DNA of 64,000 nucleotides from Planctomycetota bacterium (GTDB lineage: Bacteria > Planctomycetota > B15-G4 > JADJEK01): contig JADJEK010000015.1 of NCBI GenBank assembly GCA_016709145.1, positions 1 through 64,000 of the forward strand, read 5' to 3'. Of this stretch, positions 32,935-40,171 are shown one piece after another. Below the pieces are notes generated by a model that worked only from the letters and a program-made list of their open reading frames with translations, did not search any database and was not told the origin of the DNA. The position numbers were made by a program, and so were the translations under genes. Positions within the stretch are counted from its first letter, which is position 1. Every line of letters starts with the position of its first letter.

Positions 32935-33924
32935 TTAGAGGCGGTAGTGCTTGTCGACGAACCCGAGATCCGGGTCACCGACGAGGGTCCAACGGATCCA
33001 CGTCTTGAACCCGTCGTAGTGCCGCCAGTGTCCGCGACGGAAGTGCAGTCGGACGTGCCGATCGGTCGATTGTGTTCGCGCGTTCTCGTTGGTGGTCCGT
33101 CGGCGGCGCGAGAGGTCGACCACGTAGTACGGCCGGATGGGTGGACGACCTGCGCGGGCTCGCGCCTTCTGCAGCGCGGTGTCCGCACGCACGACCACCC
33201 GCTCCGCGATCTCGCTGTCGAGCACGATGCACACGGCGACGACCTGCCTCCAGACTGCTAGGCCAAGGGATCTGTCACCACCAGAGCGTAGTTGTTCAAT
33301 GTCGAGTTTCCCCCAGTCGAACCACACGCCCTCGTGATGCAGGAATATCGCGTACTTCGGGTTCTCTCCCTCGCTCTGCGTCGCGTGCAGGAGTACCCAG
33401 CGACCGTTCACTTGGAACTCGAACAAGCAGGATGGTGCGGGGAGTGCGATGGATTCCGTGGGTGCGTCGATCGCACTTCCGAGTGCAGCACTCCAATCGT
33501 GCTGGAGCACGAACACCTGCGCGGCCATGAGGTCGGCGCTTTGGATGCTCGGGTCGGTCGCGAGTTCACTGACGTCACCTGCTGTCTGCTTGAACCTCGC
33601 GATCGCCAGCTTGTGGACTGACGCACGGCGAAGCTCCGCGTACGTGATCTTCGGATCTCCGTCGTCACCGACGCGTGCGAGCGCCTCCAGCAGGTGGTGC
33701 GCGCGGGACGTCGTGTTCCGCTCGATCACCCAGCCGTTCTCCGTGCCGTGCAGCATCCACTTCTCGCACGCATCGGCAGCGTCGATTCGGACCTGGCACC
33801 AGTCGCGATAGAACTTGTGGTGCGCGGCCTCGCTCTCCAACTGCGCGATCTGCGCGCGGGCCTCGCGCACAGTCAGCACCTTCCCGTCCACGTTGATTCG
33901 TGCGCTCTCTAGATCGGGTCGCAT
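32935..33924 (-). CDS. Conserved-type phage hypothetical with basic C-terminus
   Basis: 329 residues. The last 40 residues read RLHFRRGHWRHYDGFKTW, then LVGDPDLGFVDKHYRL, a pattern I recognise from phage proteins of unknown function. The middle contains beta-rich stretches; the N-terminus is a charged coiled-coil-like helix. It ends just before the promoter at 32.9 kb. May bind nucleic acid; inference. Confidence 0.75.
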   Translation of the reverse strand: MRPDLESARINVDGKVLTVREARAQIAQLESEAAHHKFYRDWCQVRIDAADACEKWMLHGTENGWVIERNTTSRAHHLLEALARVGDDGDPKITYAELRRASVHKLAIARFKQTAGDVSELATDPSIQSADLMAAQVFVLQHDWSAALGSAIDAPTESIALPAPSCLFEFQVNGRWVLLHATQSEGENPKYAIFLHHEGVWFDWGKLDIEQLRSGGDRSLGLAVWRQVVAVCIVLDSEIAERVVVRADTALQKARARAGRPPIRPYYVVDLSRRRRTTNENARTQSTDRHVRLHFRRGHWRHYDGFKTWIRWTLVGDPDLGFVDKHYRL

Positions 33925-33933
33925 GTCAGCCCC

Positions 33934-34272
33934 TTAGAACGGCCAACTCCAACGCCAACCGAGTTCGGCCGCGATACGGAGGACGAGGAAGGCGAGAATG
34001 AGCAGAACCGCGACACCGCTCGCGATGCCGGTACCGATGGCCTTGGCGACCTCGACGACACCCTCCCAGAGGGTTGGCTTTGACGGACGCACGGACTGCA
34101 GCGCAAACGGGTCCGTCGGTAGGCCGAGGTCCACACTCGCGGAGGCTTGTTGCTCGATCTTCGGTGCGCTCAATCGAGCGAGGGCAGCGTGCGCCTTCCG
34201 GGTGTCGTACCCCGAACGGTCGGCGTGGCGGAGAGCGCACTCGATCACGTACACGTCTTGTTCACTGCCCAT
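33934..34272 (-). CDS. Membrane-anchored hypothetical protein
   Basis: 112 residues from ATG 34272. Soluble N-terminal part, then one C-terminal TM segment (IASGVAVLLILAFLVLRIAA). Follows the terminator at 34296-34335. Function unknown. Confidence 0.7.
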   Translation of the reverse strand: MGSEQDVYVIECALRHADRSGYDTRKAHAALARLSAPKIEQQASASVDLGLPTDPFALQSVRPSKPTLWEGVVEVAKAIGTGIASGVAVLLILAFLVLRIAAELGWRWSWPF

Positions 34273-34295
34273 GGGGACCCCCGAGGTAGATAGGG

Positions 34296-34335
34296 GTTCG
34301 ACCACCCCGGAGCCGAAGCCCCAGGGTGGTCGAAC
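34296..34335. terminator. Strong hairpin terminator
   Basis: A perfect 12-bp stem (GTTCGACCACCC / GGGTGGTCGAAC) with a 16-nt loop, immediately downstream of the gene ending at 34342 in the minus direction. Confidence 0.7.
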
Positions 34336-34341
34336 AGTCGA

Positions 34342-34884
34342 TCACGAGAACGCGGACCAGAAGTCCGCGGCGACGACGGTGCCGCCGGAGTTGCCGACGT
34401 AGCACTCGTAGTGGCCGACGGCGAGCGGGATCAACACGTACTCGACGACCCACGAGTCGGCGTCCAACTGCGTGGCCGAGATGTCGCCGTAGTCGATGGT
34501 GTTGCCGTTGTGCTTCACGTACATGATCGTCGGCGCGGCGGTCAGGTTGTCGACCTGCACGCGGACGGTCACTTCGTCCTCGTCCGGCCAAAGCTGGATG
34601 ATCTCGGACAGCACCGAGAACCCGAAGTGCCCGTGGTCGTAGCCGCCGATCTTGCTGCCGTCGGGAAGCACGGCTTCCGAGTACATCTTGTCCGGGCGTT
34701 GCTCGTTGTAGGTGACGTACTTCCCGGCCAGTTCGCGGAGCTTCGCGCGGTCCTCGCCAGCGCGGGCTGCGAGCATCAGGAACGTATCGCCAGGCGCGAT
34801 GTCGGCCGCGAACGTCTGCGTCATGTGCCGACCGAGCGGCATGGACAGGTGGGTGGACCAGAAGTCGGTGATGGGGGAGTTCAT
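34342..34884 (-). CDS. Hypothetical beta-rich protein
   Basis: 180 residues, ATGA overlap with the gene upstream. Alternating hydrophobics through most of the length (VTVRVQVDNLT, VVEYVLIPLAVG) and a C-terminal VAADFWSAF. Probably a virion or extracellular beta protein. Last gene of a coupled chain, ending at the terminator. Confidence 0.7.
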   Translation of the reverse strand: MNSPITDFWSTHLSMPLGRHMTQTFAADIAPGDTFLMLAARAGEDRAKLRELAGKYVTYNEQRPDKMYSEAVLPDGSKIGGYDHGHFGFSVLSEIIQLWPDEDEVTVRVQVDNLTAAPTIMYVKHNGNTIDYGDISATQLDADSWVVEYVLIPLAVGHYECYVGNSGGTVVAADFWSAFS

Positions 34885-35186
34885 TTCGCGTCCTCGATCT
34901 CGCGCATCAGCGCGGCGTAGGGGCAGCTTTCTAGGTGTGGGTCGGTGTCCATAAATGCGTGACATTCAGGGCACGTCTCATCGAATCCTTGGCCGTCATG
35001 GTCGCAACGGTCGTGTTTACGCAGCATCTCCGCGCACCGCTTGAGCAGGGCCTCGCGGTCGGTGAGCGCGGAGAGGAGGTAGCGCACGTCGGCATCGCTG
35101 ACGTAGACGGTGCCGTCAGACTGGATCAGCGTGTACGAGATGGCCCGCTCCACGCGCGCTCTGATCTCGGGGATGCGGTCGGTCAT
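34881..35186 (-). CDS. Small helical protein with CxxC-HxxxxC knuckle
   Basis: 101 residues. Helical N-terminus (ALLKRCAEMLR) and a C-terminal module CPECHAFMDTDPHLESCPYAALM. The same layout recurs at 35956-36261 and, weaker, in the C-terminus of 36380-36895. Likely zinc-stabilised small regulators or adaptors. Confidence 0.75.
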   Translation of the reverse strand: MTDRIPEIRARVERAISYTLIQSDGTVYVSDADVRYLLSALTDREALLKRCAEMLRKHDRCDHDGQGFDETCPECHAFMDTDPHLESCPYAALMREIEDAK

Positions 35187-35536
35187 GGCATCAACCTCGC
35201 TTTCAGAACCGCGATCTCTTTCGCGGCGATGTCCAGTTCTTCGTTTAGGTCACGCACCCGCCAAAGCTCGCGATCCAGTCGCCGCGTGAGGCGTTCAATC
35301 TCGATCTCCGCACGATGGAGCGCGACGGCCGACGTGTGGTCGTCGTCCCGTCGCATGGCCCAATACGGCGACGGCCTCCACCTGAGCTTGCTGTCGTCGT
35401 GCTCGAAGCCGTAGACGATCATCGCCGTCTCCGCCTCTTGCAGCGCTCGCGCTTGGTATCTGAGAAGCGAGTTTTCTTTTTCCGCCTTCGCTTGGTCGCG
35501 TTCGCGGCGCGCGGTGATTAGGTCGCGTTGGTTCAC
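35183..35536 (-). CDS. Coiled-coil protein
   Basis: 117 residues from GTG in a GTGA overlap. Dominated by charged heptad-like helices (RRERDQAKAEKENSLLRYQ and LDRELWRVRDLNEELDIAAKE) with a short middle domain. No recognised family. Confidence 0.65.
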   Translation of the reverse strand: MNQRDLITARRERDQAKAEKENSLLRYQARALQEAETAMIVYGFEHDDSKLRWRPSPYWAMRRDDDHTSAVALHRAEIEIERLTRRLDRELWRVRDLNEELDIAAKEIAVLKARLMP

Positions 35537-35844
35537 GGCTTCACCCGCGTCCACAACATGTTCTCGATCGCACGATCCAGAGCCAGCTTGGCTCGGATCA
35601 GTTCGGCCAACACGCCGTCCTCGTGCGCGTACACCGGCTCGGACAAGTCCCGAGTCTCGGTGAACTCGGCGATGATCGGAGGCCCGCCGTCCGCATTCAG
35701 CGCCGAAACGGTAACGCGGTGCCTCTCCACGAGACACGCGTGCGCGAACTGCGGTTCGGCTCCTTCCGACACGCGAAGTTCGATAACGCCAAGCTTGCCG
35801 ACAGTCACGCAACCAACATCAAGCCCGGACTTGAACTTACCCAC
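35533..35844 (-). CDS. Hypothetical protein, GTG start
   Basis: 103 residues. I chose the GTG at 35844 because GGAGG lies six bases upstream. Mixed beta with a helical C-terminus (ELIRAKLALDRAIENM). Unknown function. Confidence 0.6.
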   Translation of the reverse strand: MGKFKSGLDVGCVTVGKLGVIELRVSEGAEPQFAHACLVERHRVTVSALNADGGPPIIAEFTETRDLSEPVYAHEDGVLAELIRAKLALDRAIENMLWTRVKP

Positions 35845-35959
35845 CACACACCTCCCTATGCGCTTCCAGCGCGACGAAAGCAGAATCCGCATCCGAGCAC
35901 GGCTCGGACTGCCACCCGCACGAGCAGACGGCTTGGTTGTTGACGATGCGTGATGTCAC
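35837..35959 (-). CDS. 40-aa CxC/His mini-protein
   Basis: Starts at a GTG with GGAGG upstream and overlaps the upstream gene by GTGA. Contains VCSCGWQSEPC and ends with HREVCGG, a compact zinc-site candidate with two Cys-Cys pairs and one His. Confidence 0.6.
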   Translation of the reverse strand: MTSRIVNNQAVCSCGWQSEPCSDADSAFVALEAHREVCGG

Positions 35960-36261
35960 GTTGCCTCCGCGTCGTGCGCGGCGAGGTCGGAGAGCAGGGC
36001 GGTATATGGGCACCCTTCGTTGTGTCCATCGCCGCTTCCGTTGCCAGCCCAACAGCTTTGGCAATCGCCGTATTCGTCTTTCTCACGCGCCCGCAGCATC
36101 TCCTCGCACCGCTTCAGCAACGCGGCCTGCGCGGAGACGAGGGCGAGCAACGAGCGTACGTCCTCGTCGCTGTCGTATGTCGAGCCATCTAGGTGGATGT
36201 ATTTGTACAGAATCGCCTTCTCCAATCGCTCGCGGATCGCGCGGAGGTCGGGGTGCGTCAT
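35956..36261 (-). CDS. Paralogue of the 34.9-kb knuckle protein
   Basis: 101 residues. Helix ALLKRCEEMLRAREK, then CQSCWAGNGSGDGHNEGCPYTALL. Similarity in length, helix and metal-site order to 34881-35186 indicates an old duplication. Confidence 0.75.
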   Translation of the reverse strand: MTHPDLRAIRERLEKAILYKYIHLDGSTYDSDEDVRSLLALVSAQAALLKRCEEMLRAREKDEYGDCQSCWAGNGSGDGHNEGCPYTALLSDLAAHDAEAT

Positions 36262-36368
36262 TGGAATGCCTTTACGAGTAGGTGCCACTGTTCGCGGATC
36301 TCGGTCACGAGGATCGTGACAAGCCGCATCCAGACAGGAAGCGTGACCAACACGAAGCCAAAAACCAT
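36258..36368 (-). CDS. 36-aa TM peptide
   Basis: MVFGFVLVTLPVWMRLV followed by a short amphipathic helix. The start is uncertain; I chose the ATG just after the upstream stop. Small membrane peptides recur in this chain. Confidence 0.4.
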   Translation of the reverse strand: MVFGFVLVTLPVWMRLVTILVTEIREQWHLLVKAFQ

Positions 36369-36379
36369 CGCGCATATGG

Positions 36380-36895
36380 CTAACTTCCACGCGCGGTTGC
36401 TCGCAACGCCTCCTTCGCCAGCGCGGCGTCGATGCGGGTGATGAGCGCAGCACCTTCGCAGCCAGTCGCGGCGTGCGATTCGTGTGTCAGCCACGAGCCT
36501 GTCTTTTCGCAGCCACGGCAGTAGTCGTAGCTCCCGTCTCGCGGCTCGAACATGAACGAAACGATTGCGTTGCGAGCATCTTCCAGCAGCCCGACCCGTT
36601 CCTCTGCCGCGACCGGATTGGCGTCCTCGTACGTCGCCGCGAAGATGTCGGGCTTGCACGGGTAGACATCGCCCTTCACGCCTCGAATCAGCCAGTCGTT
36701 CGGGCTGACGCGCATGTCGCCTTCGAGCGTGCGGACGAATACGGCCTCGGAACCGTTGATCTTCTCTGTTTTCTCGGCGCTCAGATGCGGCAGCGACCAG
36801 TTCGGGAACGGTCCGAAATCGCGGATCATTTCCGGCGTGACCTGAACTGCCTCGATGACGACTGGCTTCTTGCGGTACTTGTTACCCACGCTCAT
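36380..36895 (-). CDS. YRKKPV-type phage protein with C-terminal knuckle
   Basis: 171 residues. The N-terminal half (KYRKKPVVIEAVQVT ... VRTLEGDMRVSPNDWLIRGVKGDVYPCKPDIF) matches a small phage domain I know as widespread and uncharacterised. The C-terminal third adds a helix and CRGCEKTG...H...C, like the neighbouring knuckle genes, so this looks like a fusion. Confidence 0.75.
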   Translation of the reverse strand: MSVGNKYRKKPVVIEAVQVTPEMIRDFGPFPNWSLPHLSAEKTEKINGSEAVFVRTLEGDMRVSPNDWLIRGVKGDVYPCKPDIFAATYEDANPVAAEERVGLLEDARNAIVSFMFEPRDGSYDYCRGCEKTGSWLTHESHAATGCEGAALITRIDAALAKEALRATARGS

Positions 36896-37230
36896 CCTCC
36901 TTGGCCGAATGTGAGGCCGCGACCGGAGCAGGTCGGGCAGGTAGCTGTCTCGTAACTGCTCGTCGCGCCATCGTGGTGTTCGCCGTTCGCGCGCACAACG
37001 CCTCCACTACCAAGGCACTCCGCGCACACCAGCGCACTCTCCCGGCACTCCGCTACCCGCCTATCTGCGGCGGCGGGGCGAGTGAAGGCGTGGATGGCTT
37101 CGGGCTTGTCGAGTCGCCTCGGCCCACGAGCGCCGCACACTCTGCATCGCCCTTGGAACGATCCGTCTGGAGTTTCCGACACCAGTAGGCCAACACCGCA
37201 GAACGGACACTTCGCGTCATCGACGAGCAT
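36892..37230 (-). CDS. Lar-like zinc protein with second zinc module
   Basis: 112 residues. Residues 8-50 read CPFCGVGLLV, then CRVCGARGPRRLDKPEAI, the pattern of Lar-family (restriction alleviation) proteins, which modulate host type I restriction in the known member. The second half has CAECLGSG and CPTCSGRG, a DnaJ-type zinc repeat. Anti-restriction activity is a family-level guess. Confidence 0.7.
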   Translation of the reverse strand: MLVDDAKCPFCGVGLLVSETPDGSFQGRCRVCGARGPRRLDKPEAIHAFTRPAAADRRVAECRESALVCAECLGSGGVVRANGEHHDGATSSYETATCPTCSGRGLTFGQGG

Positions 37231-37426
37231 CGGGGCCTCCTAGGGGTGCGTGGTCGTTCTCGACCATGTACTGCTCAAGCTGTTCTTGCGTGATCTCTCC
37301 GCGCTCTAATCTGTCGCACTCACGCTTGAACGCGAGATTGCACCGACGGTTTCGATTCGCGCCAATCTCCATCAAGGCCACCCACAGAACGACAAGCGCC
37401 ATTGCGGCTAATAGTGCGACGAGCAT
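37217..37426 (-). CDS. Small membrane protein
   Basis: 69 residues. N-terminal TM segment (MLVALLAAMALVVLWVALM) and a charged cytoplasmic tail. Overlaps the Lar-like gene by 14 nt and abuts the repeat gene. Confidence 0.65.
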   Translation of the reverse strand: MLVALLAAMALVVLWVALMEIGANRNRRCNLAFKRECDRLERGEITQEQLEQYMVENDHAPLGGPDARR

Positions 37427-38101
37427 TCACCCCTCCCGTCCGCGCGTGGCCTTCACACTCGGAATCGTTGCTGCCAACACGATCAGTGTTTTCAGCATCG
37501 CCGCGTACTGTTTCCGCTCGGCCTTGTCCGCGACGTGCCGCGCGATGATCGTCGTGAGATTCCTCTTCCACTCCGCGAGCGTGCGCCGTTCACATCCGTA
37601 CTGAAGAACCACAGCGCCCGACTTCTCTCGGTACGCGGTCCAATCGAATCGGAGCGAGTAGCCCCACAACACCAGCGCGTTGCCGCACACCAGCGCGTTG
37701 CCGTACACCTGCGCGTCGCCGTGCACCCGCGCGTTGTCGTACACCAGCGCGTTGCCGGACACCAGCGCGTTGCCGTACACCTGCGCGTTGCCGTACACCC
37801 GCGCGTCACCGCACACCCGCGCGTTGCCGGACGCCCGCGCGTTGCCGTACACCTGCGCGTTGCCGTACACCTGCGCGTTGCCGTACACCTGCGCGTTGCC
37901 GCACACCTGCGCGTCGCCGCACACCAGCGCTTTGCCGGACACCCGCGCGTTGCCGGACACCCGCGCGTTGTCGTACACCAGCGCGTTGCCGGACACCAGC
38001 GCCGTATCTGCGACCCATCCGCCTTCGGTGCCGTCTGGGTTCTTGTGCCGATGCGCCGGGACAGGGCCGTTGCCGTCGCAGAAGTCGTGCGTGGTAGTCA
38101 T
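37427..38101 (-). CDS. Left-handed beta-helix (hexapeptide-repeat) protein, copy 1
   Basis: 224 residues. A conserved head (DGNGPVPAHRHKNPDG) is followed by about 18 hexapeptides of the type VSGNAL/VYGNAQ, the signature of left-handed parallel beta-helices. The tail carries a Trp/Tyr-rich domain (YREKSGAVVLQYGCERRT) and a hydrophobic end (LKTLIVLAATIPSV). Similar repeats are common in phage structural or polymer-forming proteins. Near-twin of the next gene. Confidence 0.8.
   Translation of the reverse strand: MTTTHDFCDGNGPVPAHRHKNPDGTEGGWVADTALVSGNALVYDNARVSGNARVSGKALVCGDAQVCGNAQVYGNAQVYGNAQVYGNARASGNARVCGDARVYGNAQVYGNALVSGNALVYDNARVHGDAQVYGNALVCGNALVLWGYSLRFDWTAYREKSGAVVLQYGCERRTLAEWKRNLTTIIARHVADKAERKQYAAMLKTLIVLAATIPSVKATRGREG
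37670..38008 (-). repeat. 18-bp coding repeat array 1
   Basis: Tandem 18-bp units such as TTGCCGTACACCTGCGCG (plus strand) encoding the hexapeptides of the beta-helix gene. Variation is mostly at codons 1-2 of each unit. Confidence 0.85.
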
Positions 38102-38766
38102 TTGACACCTCCGCTCGCACTCGTCGCACGCGAACCCGTTGGACTCGTTGAGTTGGCAGGGGGAGCACGGGGGTCGGGCGTGGGCTGCTCTTTCGCGTCC
38201 GCGACGTGCCGCGCGATGATCGTCGTGAGATTCCTCTTCCACTCCTCGACCGTATGCCGCTCGCATCCGTAGACGAGGATCGCCGTGTTGTTCTTCTCGC
38301 GGTGCGCGGTCCATCCGTAGCGGATGAAGCCACAGGCAACAGCAGCTTTGCCGGACACCAGCGCGTCGCCGGACACCTGCGCGTTGCCGGACACCCGCGC
38401 GTCACCGTACACCTGCACGTTGCCGCACACCAGCGCGTCACCGTACACCTGCACGTTGCCGGACACCCGCGCGTTGCCGTACACCTGCGCGTTGCCGGAC
38501 ACCAGCGCGTTGCCGGACACCTGCGCGTTGCCGCACACCAGCGCGTCACCGCACACCAGCGCGTTGCCGTACACCCGCGCGTCGCCGCGCACCAGCGCGT
38601 TGCCGTACACCTGCGCGTTGTCGTACACCTGCGCGTCGCCGTACACCTGCGCGTTGCCGGACACCAGCGCCGTATCTGCGACCCATCCGCCTTCGGTGCC
38701 GTCTGGGTTCTTGTGCCGATGCGCCGGGACAGGGCCGTTGCCGTCGAGGAAGTCGAACTTGGTCAT
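38098..38766 (-). CDS. Left-handed beta-helix (hexapeptide-repeat) protein, copy 2
   Basis: 222 residues with the same head, about 20 hexapeptides, and the same Trp/Tyr tail domain as copy 1, but a different extreme C-terminus (Pro/Ser-rich). ATGA overlap with copy 1. The nucleotide repeats are almost interchangeable, which suggests recombination or gene conversion between copies. Confidence 0.8.
   Translation of the reverse strand: MTKFDFLDGNGPVPAHRHKNPDGTEGGWVADTALVSGNAQVYGDAQVYDNAQVYGNALVRGDARVYGNALVCGDALVCGNAQVSGNALVSGNAQVYGNARVSGNVQVYGDALVCGNVQVYGDARVSGNAQVSGDALVSGKAAVACGFIRYGWTAHREKNNTAILVYGCERHTVEEWKRNLTTIIARHVADAKEQPTPDPRAPPANSTSPTGSRATSASGGVK
38346..38673 (-). repeat. 18-bp coding repeat array 2
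   Basis: Same unit family as 37670-38008, within the second beta-helix gene. Confidence 0.85.
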
Positions 38767-38960
38767 TTCGATTCTCCGACGAGCGCGACTGGAGGCTCCG
38801 GGGGCGGGAGGAGCTTCGACAGTGCGTTGTGTGCCTTCGCGCACCGCTCGTCGCCGCGCTCCATGTAGAGGTCAAACAGGGTCGACACGGCTTCGCGCAA
38901 CGTCTCCACCGGCACCGCCACCCTCGCCGCCTTCTCGATCGCTTCGTGTCTGCTACTCAC
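38763..38960 (-). CDS. Small helical protein
   Basis: 65 residues from a GTG with a strong AGGAGG seven bases upstream. Helical (EKAARVAVPVETLREAVSTLF) with a Pro-rich end. Coupled to both neighbours. Confidence 0.65.
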   Translation of the reverse strand: MSSRHEAIEKAARVAVPVETLREAVSTLFDLYMERGDERCAKAHNALSKLLPPPEPPVALVGESK

Positions 38961-39270
38961 GGTCACCCTCCTGCGCTTGCGCGCGTTTCCGTTCAAACCA
39001 GTCCGAGATGTACAACGCGCACGCCTCGAACGTCACATCATCCAGCGTGTCCAACCACGTCTCTCGTGGCACGGCATGGTCCGCGATGACCGCCACCACC
39101 TTGTCGAAATGCCCGTGGTCGGACATCGCCGTCTCGATCCACGTCGCGCGCTCGGCTGGCGTTAGGTCGTCCCACTCCGCCTCGGCCTCGCGCTCCCACC
39201 GTTCGTGCTGCGCTTGCCGCTTGCCTTCGTCGTGCAGGTGGCTGTCGATGATCTGGTCGATGTCGGTCAT
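38953..39270 (-). CDS. Hypothetical acidic helical protein
   Basis: 105 residues, highly charged; helices HERWEREAEAEWDDLTPAE and TWLDTLDDVTFEACALYISDWF. No motif recognised. Overlaps 38960 by 8 nt and 39267 by ATGA. Confidence 0.7.
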   Translation of the reverse strand: MTDIDQIIDSHLHDEGKRQAQHERWEREAEAEWDDLTPAERATWIETAMSDHGHFDKVVAVIADHAVPRETWLDTLDDVTFEACALYISDWFERKRAQAQEGDRE

Positions 39271-39503
39271 GGGGTGACTCCATGGTGCGGGGGCGCAACG
39301 CGGCCGCTACCTAGACAGGTAGGACACTCGACCGTTGGCTGTGGTTCGTACGAACGCTTGCAGTCGCACTCTTGGAATCCAGCCGTTCCCATGACATGCC
39401 CGCCGATCGGCTGGAATGGCCATCGCTCACTGATGCTGATGGCTCCAGTTCCGTGGCACTTCGGGCAGTTTGGATCTGCTGGCTTGATGATGTAGATGCT
39501 CAC
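39267..39503 (-). CDS. Zinc-knuckle (DnaJ-type) small protein
   Basis: 78 residues from GTG. CPKCHGTGA near residue 13 and CPTCLGSGR near residue 60, with CDCK between: two CxxCxGxG repeats as in DnaJ zinc domains. Likely a metal-stabilised accessory protein. Confidence 0.7.
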   Translation of the reverse strand: MSIYIIKPADPNCPKCHGTGAISISERWPFQPIGGHVMGTAGFQECDCKRSYEPQPTVECPTCLGSGRVAPPHHGVTP

Positions 39504-39565
39504 GCCTTACCTCCCGTTTCCGCGCCCGGCAACTCTCCGGTATCGCCGGATGGTTGAGCGTCCAT
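39500..39565 (-). CDS. 21-aa linker peptide gene
   Basis: Short frame with ATG in a TGATG overlap and a stop in a GTGA overlap, encoding MDAQPSGDTGELPGAETGG plus two residues. Its coupling at both ends supports translation, though its size makes it uncertain. Confidence 0.4.
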   Translation of the reverse strand: MDAQPSGDTGELPGAETGGKA

Positions 39566-39690
39566 CACTCCCTCCCCTGCCCGCGCCGCACGCCAGCAGC
39601 GCGCAGCGTGGCGTCAGAAACGAACGTCAGCACAGCCGAGCACACGAGCCCGACCACCAGCAGCGCAGCGACCGCGTACAGAGTCCACAT
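39565..39690 (-). CDS. 41-aa TM protein
   Basis: MWTLYAVAALLVVGLVCSAV forms one membrane segment, followed by a short basic tail. Coupled to the 21-aa gene. Confidence 0.55.
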   Translation of the reverse strand: MWTLYAVAALLVVGLVCSAVLTFVSDATLRAAGVRRGQGRE

Positions 39691-39692
39691 GG

Positions 39693-40169
39693 TCAGTCCG
39701 CCACCCGGCGCTGCGTGCTCTCGTCGTACTGCGACCACGCGATCCAGCACGAATCGGGCGGCAACCGAACGTGCGCGTGCTCGGGATGCGTCAGTGACGC
39801 GCCGCTCGGACCGACCTCAATCGCGCCATACAGCATTTCTTCGCGCACCGACGCCTTGCAACCGTGCTGCTTCGCGTGCGCCGCGATCTGCGTCGTCACC
39901 GCACCCACGTCCGCCGCACGATGCGCCACGGCGTCACCCACCACGACGTGGCGCGAACCGGGCGTCGTTCCGGGCACGATCTGGCGACCGATGACGCCGA
40001 CCGACAGCGCGATTTCATCTCCGCGAGTCGGCGCTCGATCCGTCCGCATCAGGTACACGTCGCCCTGACGCGTGACCTTGCCGACGGCGACCTTCGATCC
40101 ATCGCGGACATCGGCACGAGGACGCTTCGCCGCGATCTCGACACGCTTGACAGCTTCTTGCACGTTCAT
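39693..40169 (-). CDS. Hypothetical soluble protein
   Basis: 158 residues starting MNVQEAVKRVEIAAK. Gly/Val-rich strands (GVIGRQIVPGTTPGSRHVVVGDAVAHRA) and a Cys mid-protein. No recognised motif. Follows the repeat protein by 2 bp. Confidence 0.65.
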   Translation of the reverse strand: MNVQEAVKRVEIAAKRPRADVRDGSKVAVGKVTRQGDVYLMRTDRAPTRGDEIALSVGVIGRQIVPGTTPGSRHVVVGDAVAHRAADVGAVTTQIAAHAKQHGCKASVREEMLYGAIEVGPSGASLTHPEHAHVRLPPDSCWIAWSQYDESTQRRVAD

Positions 40170-40171
40170 GT

